The notes below the pieces were generated by a model. That model did no database searches. It saw only the letters and a program-made list of their open reading frames with translations, and was not told where the DNA came from. Shown in pieces: positions 43,928-53,411 of a stretch of 64,000 nucleotides of DNA. The number at the start of each line of letters is the position of its first letter. Position 1 is the first letter of the stretch. Origin of the DNA: Streptomyces sp. ALI-76-A (GTDB lineage: Bacteria > Actinomycetota > Actinomycetes > Streptomycetales > Streptomycetaceae); assembly GCF_030287445.1 (NCBI RefSeq), contig NZ_JASVWB010000002.1:5766001-5830000 (forward strand). The letters are read 5' to 3'. The translations under genes and the position numbers were made by a program.

Positions 43928-46900
43928 ATGCCCGCGCGTCTCACCGACCCCGATCAGCTCAAGGAGCTCCTCGGTATCCCGTTCACCCCGGAGCAGACGG
44001 TCTGCATCACCGCGCCGCCCGCCCCGCAGGTGATCGTGGCCGGAGCGGGTTCGGGCAAGACCACGGTGATGGCGGCGCGGGTGGTGTGGCTGGTCGGCAC
44101 CGGCCAGGTCGCACCCGAACAGGTGCTCGGCCTCACGTTCACCAACAAGGCCGCCGGCGAACTCGCCGAGCGCGTCCGCAAGGCCCTGATCAAGGCCGGT
44201 GTCACCGACCCCGACGTCATCGACCCGGACAACCCGCCGGGTGAGCCGGTGATCTCGACGTACCACGCCTTCGCGGGCCGGCTGCTGACCGACCACGGGC
44301 TGCGCATCGGACTGGAGCCGACCTCCCGGCTGCTCGCCGACGCCACCCGCTTCCAGCTCGCCGCACGCGTGCTGCGTGAGGCCCCGGGCCCCTACCCGGC
44401 GCTCACCCGCTCCTTCGCCGACCTGGTCAGCGACCTCCTCGGCCTCGACGCCGAGCTCGCCGAACACCTCGTACGGCCCGAGGAACTGCGCGCGTACGAC
44501 GCCGACCTGCTGCGCACCCTGGAGGGCGCCAAGCTCACCAACGCCGATCTGCGCAAGGTCCCCGAAACGGCCGCCGCCCGCCGTGAACTGGCCGACCTCG
44601 TGGCCCGCTACCGCACCGCCAAACGCGAACGCGACCTGCTGGACTTCGGCGACCAGATCGCGCTGTCCGCCCGGCTCGCCCAGCTTCCCGAGGTGGGCCG
44701 CATCCTGCGCGAGGAGTTCCGCGTGGTGCTGCTCGACGAGTACCAGGACACCTCCGTCGCCCAGCGCATCCTCCTCGCGGGCCTCTTCGGCGGCGGCACC
44801 GGCCACCCGGTCACCGCGGTCGGCGACCCCTGCCAGGCCATCTACGGCTGGCGCGGCGCCTCCGTGGCCAACCTCGACGACTTCCCCGAGCACTTCGCCC
44901 GCGCCGACGGCCGCCCCGCGACCCGGCAGGCGCTCAGCGAGAACCGGCGCAGCGGTGGCCGCCTCCTCGACCTCGCCAACGGCCTCGCCGAGCCCCTGCG
45001 CGCCATGCACGCGGGCGTGGAGGCCCTGCGCCCGGCTCCCGGCGCCGAACGGGACGGCCTGGTGCGCTGCGCCCTCCTGCCCACCCACGCCGAGGAGATC
45101 GACTGGCTGGCGGACTCCATCGCCCACCTCGTGCGCACGGGCAAGGCGCCCGGCGAGATCGCCGTCCTGTGCCGGACGGCCACCGACTTCGCCGAGATCC
45201 AGGGGGCGCTCGTCGCCCGGGACGTCCCCGTCGAGGTCGTCGGCCTGTCGGGACTGCTGCACCTGCCCGAGATCGCCGACCTCGTCGCCGTCTGCGAGGT
45301 CCTCCAGGACCCCGGCGCCAACGCCTCCCTCGTCCGTCTCCTGACCGGCCCGCGCTGGCGCATCGGCCCGCGCGACCTCGCCCTCCTGGGGCGGCGCGCC
45401 CGGCTCCTGGTGTCCCATGCGCGCGTGGACGGCGACGACGACCCGGACCGCCGGCTCGCCGAGGCCGTCGAGGGGGTCGATCCGTCCGAGGTGATATCGC
45501 TCGCGGACGCCCTGGACACATTCCTGGAGACCCCGCTCGACGGCCACGGGGACGACGACGGGCTCCCGTTCTCCCCGGACGCGCGCGTGCGGTTCGCCCG
45601 CCTGGCCACCGAGCTGCGCGACCTGCGCCGCTCCCTGGCGGACCCGCTGATGGACGTCCTGCACCGCGTCCTCGCCGTCACCGGACTGGAGGTGGAACTC
45701 TCGGCGTCGCCGCACGCCCTGGCCGCCCGCCGCCGCGAGACCCTGTCCAACTTCCTGGACGTCGCCGCCTCGTTCGCAGCCGGCGACAACGAGGCGAGCC
45801 TGTTGGCCTTCCTCGGCTTCCTGCGTACCGCGGCCCAGTACGAGAAGGGCCTCGACAACGCCCTGCCCGGCGGCGAGAACACCGTCAAGGTGCTCACCGC
45901 GCACAAGTCCAAGGGCCTGGAGTGGGACGTCGTGGCCGTCCCCGGCCTGGTCACCGGCACCTTCCCCAGCACCCAGGGCCGCGAGAAGTGGACCTCGCAG
46001 GGAAAGGTCCTGCCGCACGAACTGCGCGGCGACGCCGACACCCTCCCCGACGTCGCCTCCTGGGACGCCCGGGGCCTGAAGGCCTTCCAGGAGGCCATGA
46101 AGGAACACCAGCACACCGAGGAACTCCGCCTCGGCTACGTCACCTTCACCCGCCCCCGCTCCCTCCTCCTCGGCTCCGGCCACTGGTGGGGGCCCACCCA
46201 GAAGAAGCCGCGCGGCCCCTCCGGCTTCCTGCAGGCCCTCTACGAGCACTGCGAAGCCGGTCATGGCGAGATCGAGGCCTGGGCCGAGGAGCCCGCCCAG
46301 GACGCGGAGAACCCCGTCCTGCACCAGGAGTCCGCCGACCAGGTGTGGCCCCTGCCCCTGGACGAAGCGGCCCTGGCCCGGCGCCGCGCGGCCGCCGAGA
46401 CGGTCCTGGCCCACCTCGAGGCCCTCGCCTCCCGCACGGACGCCCGTCCCCCGGCCGCGCACGACCCCGACCGCCACGACGACCCGGACTGGCCGATCCC
46501 CCCGGACGACCGGACGACGAACGAGGGCGGCCCCTATGAGGAGGACCCCTATGAGGGGGCTCTCCACGCGGAGTACCCGCCCGTCGGGGAGGACCCCTTC
46601 GCCGACGAGGACCCGGCCGACTGGGACTCCTGGAGCGCGGCCCGCCCGACCGTCCCCCACCAGGCGGCGCCCCCGGAGCACTCCGGCACCGAACCCGCCC
46701 GCCCTCACCCCACCGAACCGGCGAGCGCGCCCCTTCCTCTCGAGGAGGCCCGCACCATCGCCTCCTGGGACCGCGACCTCGACGCCCTCACCGGCGAGCT
46801 CCTGCGCACCCGGCAGAGCATCACCGACGTTCCCCTGCCCGCATCGCTCACCGCGTCCCAGCTGCTGCACCTGGCCGCCGACCCGGACGGCTTCGCTCAG

Positions 46901-47464
46901 GAGCTGGCCCGCCCCATGCCCCGCCCGCCGCAGCCCGCCGCCCGCCGCGGCACCCGCTTCCACGCCTGGGTCGAGTCCCGCTTCGAAGAGCTCACGCTGC
47001 CCATGCTGGAGCCGGAGGAACTGCCCGGAAGCGAAGCCGAGATCGCCGACGAGCGCGACCTGGAAGCCCTCAAGGAGGCTTTCGAGCGCACCGAGTACGC
47101 CCAGCGCACGCCTTACCGCATCGAGGCCCCGTTCCAGCTCGCGATCGCCGGCCGCGTGGTCCGGGGCCGTATCGACGCCGTCTACAAGGAGGGTGACGGC
47201 GAGGACGCCACGTACGAGATCGTCGACTGGAAGACCGGCCGTACCCGCACCGCCGACCCGCTCCAGCTCGCCGTGTACCGGCTCGCCTGGGCCGAGCGGC
47301 AGGGCGTGCCCCTGGAGTCGGTCACGGGCGCGTTCGTCCACGTGCGCACCGGAGAGGTCGTCCGGCCGGACGGGCTGCCGGGCCGCGCGGAGCTGGAGCG
47401 GCTCCTCACCGAGCAGCCGGAGGGTGAGGAACCGCACGACGAGGATGTCACTGGGGGCGGATAG
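43928..47464 (+). CDS. adnB: AdnB-like helicase-nuclease subunit
   Basis: This 1178-aa partner of AdnA has Walker A GAGSGKTT near 41-48, LLDEYQDTSVAQR, GDPCQAIYGWRG, and TAHKSKGLEWD, followed by a C-terminal RecB nuclease (EIVDWKTGRTRT). An acidic/Pro-rich linker (about 830-940) separates helicase and nuclease parts and is poorly conserved. In mycobacteria AdnB drives the motor. The ATG at 43928 is used; an in-frame start 15 codons earlier lacks support. Confidence 0.9.
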   Translation: MPARLTDPDQLKELLGIPFTPEQTVCITAPPAPQVIVAGAGSGKTTVMAARVVWLVGTGQVAPEQVLGLTFTNKAAGELAERVRKALIKAGVTDPDVIDPDNPPGEPVISTYHAFAGRLLTDHGLRIGLEPTSRLLADATRFQLAARVLREAPGPYPALTRSFADLVSDLLGLDAELAEHLVRPEELRAYDADLLRTLEGAKLTNADLRKVPETAAARRELADLVARYRTAKRERDLLDFGDQIALSARLAQLPEVGRILREEFRVVLLDEYQDTSVAQRILLAGLFGGGTGHPVTAVGDPCQAIYGWRGASVANLDDFPEHFARADGRPATRQALSENRRSGGRLLDLANGLAEPLRAMHAGVEALRPAPGAERDGLVRCALLPTHAEEIDWLADSIAHLVRTGKAPGEIAVLCRTATDFAEIQGALVARDVPVEVVGLSGLLHLPEIADLVAVCEVLQDPGANASLVRLLTGPRWRIGPRDLALLGRRARLLVSHARVDGDDDPDRRLAEAVEGVDPSEVISLADALDTFLETPLDGHGDDDGLPFSPDARVRFARLATELRDLRRSLADPLMDVLHRVLAVTGLEVELSASPHALAARRRETLSNFLDVAASFAAGDNEASLLAFLGFLRTAAQYEKGLDNALPGGENTVKVLTAHKSKGLEWDVVAVPGLVTGTFPSTQGREKWTSQGKVLPHELRGDADTLPDVASWDARGLKAFQEAMKEHQHTEELRLGYVTFTRPRSLLLGSGHWWGPTQKKPRGPSGFLQALYEHCEAGHGEIEAWAEEPAQDAENPVLHQESADQVWPLPLDEAALARRRAAAETVLAHLEALASRTDARPPAAHDPDRHDDPDWPIPPDDRTTNEGGPYEEDPYEGALHAEYPPVGEDPFADEDPADWDSWSAARPTVPHQAAPPEHSGTEPARPHPTEPASAPLPLEEARTIASWDRDLDALTGELLRTRQSITDVPLPASLTASQLLHLAADPDGFAQELARPMPRPPQPAARRGTRFHAWVESRFEELTLPMLEPEELPGSEAEIADERDLEALKEAFERTEYAQRTPYRIEAPFQLAIAGRVVRGRIDAVYKEGDGEDATYEIVDWKTGRTRTADPLQLAVYRLAWAERQGVPLESVTGAFVHVRTGEVVRPDGLPGRAELERLLTEQPEGEEPHDEDVTGGG

Positions 47465-47474
47465 GCTCGTGACC

Positions 47475-48878
47475 ATGAGCCAGACCCCGGACAGCGCTGT
47501 CCGTACGTACATCGAGCAGCACCGCGCCGCCTTCCTCGACGACCTGGTCGAGTGGCTGCGCATCCCGTCCGTGTCGGCCCAGCCCGACCACGCGCCCGAC
47601 GTACGCCGCAGCGCCGACTGGCTCGCCGCCAAGCTCAAGGAGACCGGCTTCCCGACCACCGAGGTGTGGGAGACACCGGGCGCCCCGGCCGTCTTCGCCC
47701 AGTGGCCCGCCGCCGACCCCGAGGCACCCACCGTCCTGGTCTACGGCCACCACGACGTGCAGCCCGCCGCCCGCGAGGACGGCTGGGACAGCGAACCCTT
47801 CGAGCCCGTCGTCCGGGACGGCCGCCTCTACGCGCGCGGGGCGGCCGACGACAAGGGCCAGGTGTTCTTCCACACACTCGGGGTCCGCGCCCACCTCGCC
47901 GCCACCGGCCGCACCGCGCCCGCCGTCCACCTCAAGCTCCTGATCGAGGGCGAGGAGGAGTCGGGTTCCCCGCACTTCCGTGCCCTGGTGGAGCAGCACG
48001 CGGGCCGGCTGGCCGCCGACGCCGTGATCGTCTCCGACACCGGCATGTGGTCCGAGGACACCCCCACGGTGTGCACCGGCATGCGCGGCCTCGCCGAGTG
48101 CGAGATCCGGCTGCACGGCCCCTACCAGGACATCCACTCCGGCTCCTTCGGCGGCGCCGTCCCCAACCCCGCCATGGCCGCCGCCCGCCTCGTCGCCGCG
48201 CTGCACGACGAGCACGCGCGCGTGGCGATCCCCGGCTTCTACGACGGCGTCGTCGAACTCACCGACCGCGAACGCGCACTCTTCGCCGAACTGCCCTTCG
48301 ACGAGCACCAGTGGCTGCGCACGGCCAAGTCGTACGCCACCGAGGGCGAGGCCGGGCACACCACCCTGGAACGCGTCTGGGCCCGCCCCACCGCCGAGGT
48401 CAACGGCATCGGCGGTGGCTACCAGGGCCCGGGCAGCAAGACGATCATCCCGTCCTCGGCGATGCTGAAGCTGTCCTTCCGGCTGGTCGCCGGACAGGAC
48501 CCCGACCACATCGAGAAGATCGTCCGCGCCTGGGTCGAAGAGCGGCTGCCTGCCGGGATCCGCGGCGAGATCACGTTCCTCGCGGCCACCCGCCCGTGCC
48601 TGACACCGCTGGACCACCCGGCTCTGCGGTCCGTCGCCCGGGCCATGGGCCGCGCCTTCGAGCAGCCCGTCCTCTTCACCCGTGAAGGCGGCTCGGGACC
48701 GGCCGCGGACCTCCAGGAGGTCCTCGGCGCACCCGTGCTCTTCCTCGGCATCTCCGTCCCCTCCGACGGCTGGCACGCCCCGGACGAGAAGGTCGAGCTC
48801 GATCTGCTCCTCAAGGGCGTCGAGGCCACCGCGTACCTGTGGGGCGATCTCGCGGAGCACTGGAGCCATGCGCCCTGA
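47475..48878 (+). CDS. M20-family dipeptidase/peptidase
   Basis: The protein has 467 residues. Metal-ligand motifs are GHHDVQP, RGAADDKGQ, and EGEEESGSPHF (catalytic Glu and ligand Glu), with a later dimerisation domain and GGSGPAADL near the end. M20 dipeptidases cleave small peptides with two Zn2+ or Mn2+ ions. It starts 10 bases after adnB and may be co-transcribed; mycobacteria have a different gene at this spot, so the link is probably positional only. Confidence 0.93.
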   Translation: MSQTPDSAVRTYIEQHRAAFLDDLVEWLRIPSVSAQPDHAPDVRRSADWLAAKLKETGFPTTEVWETPGAPAVFAQWPAADPEAPTVLVYGHHDVQPAAREDGWDSEPFEPVVRDGRLYARGAADDKGQVFFHTLGVRAHLAATGRTAPAVHLKLLIEGEEESGSPHFRALVEQHAGRLAADAVIVSDTGMWSEDTPTVCTGMRGLAECEIRLHGPYQDIHSGSFGGAVPNPAMAAARLVAALHDEHARVAIPGFYDGVVELTDRERALFAELPFDEHQWLRTAKSYATEGEAGHTTLERVWARPTAEVNGIGGGYQGPGSKTIIPSSAMLKLSFRLVAGQDPDHIEKIVRAWVEERLPAGIRGEITFLAATRPCLTPLDHPALRSVARAMGRAFEQPVLFTREGGSGPAADLQEVLGAPVLFLGISVPSDGWHAPDEKVELDLLLKGVEATAYLWGDLAEHWSHAP

Positions 48879-49047
48879 CCGTCCCGCACCGCCCGGGCGG
48901 GCACGGCGGGCACGGCACACTGGAAGGGCTGCCCCATGACCTGGAAGAGCAGTCCCTGACCGCCCCACCCGCCGGACCCGGTCGCCTCCCGCCGTCCCGC
49001 CGAACCGCCCGCGAAACACCCTTTCCACCGGGGAGTTGGAAGCACCC

Positions 49048-49992
49048 GTGACCACCTGGACCGACCACACCGCCGACCGCCCCATCTCGCTCACCGCCCC
49101 GAGCGGCATCGACCGCGCCGCTCACCACCGGCTCGACGAGGCCTGGCTCGCGGCGGCGTGGAGCCACCCCACCACCCGCTGCTTCGTGGTCTCCGGCGGC
49201 CAGGTCCTCATCGACGAGACGCCGGACGGCCGCACCGAACTTCTCATGACCCCGGCCTTCGAAGCCCCCCTCACCGAGGCGCACCGCTACTTCCTCGGCA
49301 TCGACGAGGACGGCGTGCGCTACTTCGCCCTCCAGAAGGACACGCTCCCCGGCCGGATGGACCAGTCCGCGCGCCCGGCGGGCCTGCGGGAGGCCGGTCT
49401 CCTCCTGTCGCCCCGCGAGGCCGGCCTCATGGTGCACGCGGTCGGTCTGGAGAACTGGCAGCGCACCCACCGCTTCTGCTCCCGCTGCGGCGAGCGCACG
49501 GTCATCGCGGCCGCCGGCCACATCCGCCGCTGCCAGGCCTGCGGCGCCGAGCACTACCCGCGCACCGACCCCGCCGTGATCATGGCCGTCACCGACGAGG
49601 CCGACCGCATCCTGCTGGGCCGCCAGGTCCACTGGCCCGAAGGGCGCTTCTCGACGCTCGCCGGCTTCGTCGAGCCCGGGGAGTCCGTCGAGCAGTCGGT
49701 GCGCCGCGAGGTCTTCGAGGAGGCCGGCGTCACCGTCGGCCCGGTCGAGTACGTCGCCAGCCAGCCCTGGCCCTTCCCGTCCAGTCTCATGCTGGGCTTC
49801 ATGGCCCGAGCCACCTCGACCGAGATCAACGTCGACGGCGACGAGATCCACGAGGCCCGCTGGTTCTCCCGCGACGAACTGGGCGCCGCCTTCGCCTCCG
49901 GCGAGGTGCTCCCGCCGTACGGCATCTCGATCGCGGCGCGCCTGATCGAGCTCTGGTACGGCAAGCCGCTGCCGACACGGCATTTCGTCTGA
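49048..49992 (+). CDS. nudC: NudC: NAD(+) diphosphatase / NAD-cap hydrolase
   Basis: The protein has 314 residues with the zinc ribbon CSRCGE and CQACG, the Nudix box GFVEPGESVEQSVRREVFEEAG, and the NudC-specific SQPWPFPSS motif after the Nudix box. NudC hydrolyses NADH to NMNH and AMP and removes NAD caps from RNA. GTG 49048 is chosen over TTG 49036 because GGAAG lies about six bases upstream. The mycobacterial nudC lies at the same place near uvrD2. Confidence 0.95.
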   Translation: MTTWTDHTADRPISLTAPSGIDRAAHHRLDEAWLAAAWSHPTTRCFVVSGGQVLIDETPDGRTELLMTPAFEAPLTEAHRYFLGIDEDGVRYFALQKDTLPGRMDQSARPAGLREAGLLLSPREAGLMVHAVGLENWQRTHRFCSRCGERTVIAAAGHIRRCQACGAEHYPRTDPAVIMAVTDEADRILLGRQVHWPEGRFSTLAGFVEPGESVEQSVRREVFEEAGVTVGPVEYVASQPWPFPSSLMLGFMARATSTEINVDGDEIHEARWFSRDELGAAFASGEVLPPYGISIAARLIELWYGKPLPTRHFV

Positions 49993-50047
49993 GGCACTGA
50001 GGCACGGTCGCGCACCCCTTTGCGGCGCGGACAACAGCGCGGACAAC

Positions 50048-50088
50048 AGCAGGGCGGTCCCTGAGGCATCCTCAGGGACCGCCCTGCT
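50048..50088. terminator. Bidirectional hairpin terminator between nudC and the mycoredoxin gene
   Basis: A perfect 18-bp inverted repeat (arms 50048-50065 and 50071-50088) with a 5-base loop lies between the convergent genes. Confidence 0.9.
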
Positions 50089-50104
50089 CACGCTCGCGAG
50101 GCGG

Positions 50105-50347
50105 TTACGCGCCGATCTTCTGCTTGACCTGGGCCAGCGAAGGGTTCGTGAGGGTCGAGCCGTCCGGGAACAGCACGGTCGGAACCGTCTGGTTTCCGCC
50201 ATTGGCCTTCTCGACGAACGCGGCGGACTCCGGGTCCTGCTCGATGTTGACCTCGTCGTACGCGATGCCCTCGCGGTCCATCTGGCTCTTCAGCCGACGG
50301 CAGTATCCGCACCACGTGGTGCTGTACATCGTCACAGTGCCCGGCAT
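50105..50347 (-). CDS. mrx1: Mycoredoxin (glutaredoxin-like, CGYC active site)
   Basis: The 80-aa protein has CGYC at residues 13-16 and the TVPTVLF and GSTLTNP elements of the glutaredoxin/mycoredoxin fold. Mycoredoxins reduce mycothiol mixed disulfides. GAAGGAG precedes the ATG. A SigR-type promoter lies 50 bases upstream, and its mycobacterial counterpart is next to uvrD2, as here. Confidence 0.93.
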   Translation of the reverse strand: MPGTVTMYSTTWCGYCRRLKSQMDREGIAYDEVNIEQDPESAAFVEKANGGNQTVPTVLFPDGSTLTNPSLAQVKQKIGA

Positions 50348-50396
50348 GTCTCTCGTGCTCCTTCGGCGGCTCGGGGATGCGTGCTCGCAGTCATGG

Positions 50397-50422
50397 AACG
50401 TATGCCGGGAGGCCACCATTCC
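50397..50422 (-). promoter_or_regulatory. SigR-type promoter for the mycoredoxin gene
   Basis: On the minus strand GGAAT (50422-50418), exactly 18 bases, then GTT (50399-50397), about 50 bases before the mycoredoxin start. The match to the SigR consensus and the thiol role of the gene agree. Confidence 0.75.
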
Positions 50423-50506
50423 CGCCCGTCCGGCCGACCCGGAGTGACGCCCGCCGCACGGTCCGACCTGACGCCTGCCGCATTAGTACGACTGCGGGTG
50501 CCTGCC

Positions 50507-50515
50507 TGTGGACAA
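50507..50515 (-). promoter_or_regulatory. DnaA-box-like sequence upstream of uvrD2
   Basis: TTGTCCACA (minus strand), the Streptomyces-preferred DnaA box, lies about 40 bases before the uvrD2 start in the divergent uvrD2/mycoredoxin gap. Confidence 0.45.
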
Positions 50516-50554
50516 CCGGCTCACGCGTCTCCGGCGACCTGGCAGCATGGCCGT

Positions 50555-52753
50555 GTGACAGCAGCAACGCACTCCCCTCTCTTCCCGCAGACACCGGACA
50601 CGGCCGACGCGGTGCTCGAAGGGCTCGACCCCGAGCAGCGCGAAGTGGCCACCGCTCTGCACGGTCCCGTGTGCGTGCTGGCGGGCGCCGGCACAGGAAA
50701 GACGCGGGCCATCACCCACCGCATCGCGTACGGCGTGCGGGCGGGCATCCTCCAGCCGTCCAGCGTGCTGGCCGTCACCTTCACCAACCGGGCCGCGGGG
50801 GAGATGCGCGGCCGGCTCCGGCAGCTCGGCGCGGGCGGCGTCCAGGCCCGCACCTTCCACTCCGCGGCGCTGCGTCAGCTCCAGTACTTCTGGCCGAAAG
50901 CGATCGGTGGCCCCATGCCCCGGCTCGTCGACCGCAAGATCCAGCTCGTCGCCGACGCGGCCGCCGCCTGCCGCATCCGCCTCGACCGTGGCGAGCTGCG
51001 GGACGTCACCGGCGAGATCGAGTGGTGCAAGGTCACCCAGACCGTCCCCGCCGACTACCCGTTCGCCGCCGTCAAGGCCGGCCGCGAGACACCCCGCGAC
51101 CCGGCCGAGATCGCCCAGCTGTACTCCGCCTACGAGGACGTCAAGCGCGACCGCGCGGTCATCGACTTCGAGGATGTCCTGTTGCTGACCGTCGCCGTTC
51201 TCCAGGACCGGCAGGACGTGGCCGACCAGGTCCGTTCCCAGTACCAGCACTTCGTGGTCGACGAGTACCAGGACGTCAGCCCCCTCCAGCAGCGCCTGCT
51301 GGAGCTGTGGCTGGGCGACCGGGACAACCTGTGCGTGGTCGGTGACGCCAGCCAGACGATCTATTCGTTCACGGGAGCAACCCCCGACCATCTGCTCGAC
51401 TTCCGCACCCGCCACCCCGGTGCCACGGTCGTCAAGCTGGTCCGCGACTACCGCTCCACGCCACAGGTCGTCCACCTCGCCAACGGCCTGCTCGCCCAGG
51501 CCCGCGGCCGCGCCGCCGACCACCGGCTGGAGCTGATCTCCCAGCGCGCTCCGGGCCCCGAACCCGTGTACGCCGAGTACCCCGACGAGCCCGCCGAGGC
51601 CGAGGGCGCCGCCCGCCGTATCCGTGAACTGATGGCCTCCGGCGTCCGGGCCAGCGAGATCGCCGTCCTGTTCCGCACCAACTCCCAGTCCGAGACCTAC
51701 GAGCAGGCACTCGCCGACGCCGGAGTCCCCTACCAGCTGCGGGGTGCCGAGCGGTTCTTCGACCGCCCCGAGGTCCGCAAGGCGGGCATCGCCCTGCGTG
51801 CCGCGGCCCGCTTCGGCGGCAACGACTCCCTCCTGGACGACGCGGTCGACCTGCCCTCCCAGGTGCGGGCCGTGCTCTCGGGCGAGGGCTGGACCACCGA
51901 GCCCCCGGCCGGCTCCGGGGCCGTCCGAGAGCGCTGGGAGTCCCTGGCGGCCCTCGTGAACCTCGCGCAGGACTTCTCCGCCGCCAGGCCCGGTGCCACC
52001 CTGAGCGACCTCGTGGCCGAACTCGACGAGCGGGCCGGCGCCCAGCACGCCCCGACCGTGGAGGGCGTCACCCTCGCCTCCCTGCACTCCGCCAAGGGAC
52101 TGGAGTGGGACGTCGTCTTCCTGGTCGGCGTCGCCGAGGGGATGATGCCGATCACCTACGCAAAGACCGACGAGCAGATCGAGGAGGAGCGCCGTCTCCT
52201 CTACGTCGGCGTCACCCGCGCCCGGCAACACCTCCATGTCTCCTGGGCACTCTCCCGCTCACCCGGCGGCCGTGCGAACCGCCGCCCCAGCCGCTTCCTC
52301 GACGGGCTCCGCCCCGGCTCCGCCTCCACCACCGCGGGCCGGGCCGCGGCGGGCGGGCCCGGAGGCGTCGAGCGCGGGTTCACCAGCAGACCGGGCGTCA
52401 CCCCACGACGGAGGCAGCGCACCGTGGCCCGCTGCCGGGTGTGCGGGCGCACGCTCACCGACGCGGGCGAGATGAAGCTGATGCGCTGCGAGGACTGCCC
52501 GTCCGACATGGACGAGGGGCTCTACGAGCGGCTCCGTGAGTGGCGTGCGGTCCAGGCGCAGCGCAGCGGACAGCCCGCCTACTGCGTATTCACCGACAAG
52601 ACGCTGATGGCGATCGCCGAGGCCGCCCCCGACGACGAGGGTGAGCTGACGCGGATCCCCGGGGTCGGCAGGCGCAAGCTCAACCGCTACGGAGCCGATG
52701 TTCTCGCCATATGCGCAGGCCAGGAGCCCGGAGGAGAAGAAGTTGAGGACTGA
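50555..52753 (+). CDS. uvrD2: UvrD2-type superfamily 1A helicase
   Basis: The protein has 732 residues. The motor has Walker A GAGTGKT (44-50), VDEYQDVSP, GDASQTIYSFTG, and SLHSAKGLEWD. A tetra-cysteine zinc motif (CRVC...CEDC) and a C-terminal HRDC domain (TLMAIAEAAPDDEGELTRIPG) are typical of UvrD2. The enzyme unwinds 3'-tailed DNA. The GTG start agrees with mycobacterial UvrD2; an in-frame start at 50381 would overlap the mycoredoxin promoter. Confidence 0.95.
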   Translation: MTAATHSPLFPQTPDTADAVLEGLDPEQREVATALHGPVCVLAGAGTGKTRAITHRIAYGVRAGILQPSSVLAVTFTNRAAGEMRGRLRQLGAGGVQARTFHSAALRQLQYFWPKAIGGPMPRLVDRKIQLVADAAAACRIRLDRGELRDVTGEIEWCKVTQTVPADYPFAAVKAGRETPRDPAEIAQLYSAYEDVKRDRAVIDFEDVLLLTVAVLQDRQDVADQVRSQYQHFVVDEYQDVSPLQQRLLELWLGDRDNLCVVGDASQTIYSFTGATPDHLLDFRTRHPGATVVKLVRDYRSTPQVVHLANGLLAQARGRAADHRLELISQRAPGPEPVYAEYPDEPAEAEGAARRIRELMASGVRASEIAVLFRTNSQSETYEQALADAGVPYQLRGAERFFDRPEVRKAGIALRAAARFGGNDSLLDDAVDLPSQVRAVLSGEGWTTEPPAGSGAVRERWESLAALVNLAQDFSAARPGATLSDLVAELDERAGAQHAPTVEGVTLASLHSAKGLEWDVVFLVGVAEGMMPITYAKTDEQIEEERRLLYVGVTRARQHLHVSWALSRSPGGRANRRPSRFLDGLRPGSASTTAGRAAAGGPGGVERGFTSRPGVTPRRRQRTVARCRVCGRTLTDAGEMKLMRCEDCPSDMDEGLYERLREWRAVQAQRSGQPAYCVFTDKTLMAIAEAAPDDEGELTRIPGVGRRKLNRYGADVLAICAGQEPGGEEVED

Positions 52754-52766
52754 CGCGAACTCGTCG

Positions 52767-52806
52767 AAAAAATAGTTTGCGCATGCCCCGGCAATCCCCA
52801 TAGGTT
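52767..52806 (+). promoter_or_regulatory. WblC/WhiB7-type promoter of the wblC leader
   Basis: An AT-rich run (AAAAAATA, 52767-52774) lies just upstream of TTGCGC (52777-52782), with 18 bases to TAGGTT (52801-52806). An AT block next to the -35 is the known signature of promoters bound by WhiB7 through its AT-hook, and suggests autoregulation. Confidence 0.7.
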
Positions 52807-52917
52807 CTTAGCCACGGGGACGGAGGCCTTCTCGGGGGCCCCGATTCCGTGCTGTACTTACCTATCCGTCGGACTGGTTCATCCAGTCCCTCAAGACGCC
52901 GAGAGGAGGCGATTCCA

Positions 52918-53235
52918 GTGATCAGCATCAACAGCAGCTCCGTCAAGACCGCCAAAATGACCGATCGCTCGGTCGTCTCCACGTGCATGCTCGGCGCCTC
53001 GATCCCGGGCACCGGTCTGCCCGGCATCGCTGCCGTGCGCCCGGCGTCCTCCCTGTCCCTGGCGGGCCTTCCGGTCCGTGAGCGCAATGAGCGAGCGACC
53101 AGGGCACTGGGAGCAGTAGCGGCACAGGCGCAGGCCTATGCCTTTACGGCGGCCGGTGCCGGTAGCCGGAAGCAGACGCAGCACCACCTGATGTGGGCCT
53201 TCCGTGGGCCAGAACCCTGGAGTGATCCAGCCTGA
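52918..53235 (+). CDS. Leader ORF (105 codons) upstream of wblC
   Basis: AGAGGAGG is 8 bases before a GTG start. The product (VISINSSSVKTAKMTDRS..., ending GPEPWSDPA) is Ala/Ser-rich with no domain. The stop lies in hairpins immediately before the intrinsic terminator, so ribosome progress here could set terminator formation. WhiB7/WblC leaders with a short ORF are known in mycobacteria and Streptomyces; whether this frame, rather than a shorter internal one, is used is not shown. Confidence 0.55.
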   Translation: MISINSSSVKTAKMTDRSVVSTCMLGASIPGTGLPGIAAVRPASSLSLAGLPVRERNERATRALGAVAAQAQAYAFTAAGAGSRKQTQHHLMWAFRGPEPWSDPA

Positions 53236-53300
53236 TCGTCGATCAGGCCGGCGCCTTCAGGGCCGCGGAACCCCATCCGGGATCCGCGGCCCATTTGTTT
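53217..53300 (+). terminator. Attenuator: two small hairpins and an intrinsic terminator before wblC
   Basis: CTGGA/TCCAG (53217-53230) and CCTGATC/GATCAGG (53231-53247) precede a terminator stem GGGCCGCGGA (53260-53269) with TCCGCGGCCC (53283-53292), followed by a T-rich ATTTGTTTG. The leader ORF stop is inside the second hairpin. The arrangement fits antibiotic-responsive attenuation of wblC. Confidence 0.72.
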
Positions 53301-53411
53301 GTCCTCGAACGGGGACGACGGAGCGAAGGGGCCTCGGGACAAGAAAAGACCCGGTACCAAGCCGACACCCGACCCAACAGGGCCGGACCGACCAGACGAG
53401 GAAGACGAACC

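Noticed and set aside
43901..47731. Very long minus-strand frame opposite adnB
   Set aside because: Same reason; the plus strand encodes complete UvrD and RecB-nuclease motifs.
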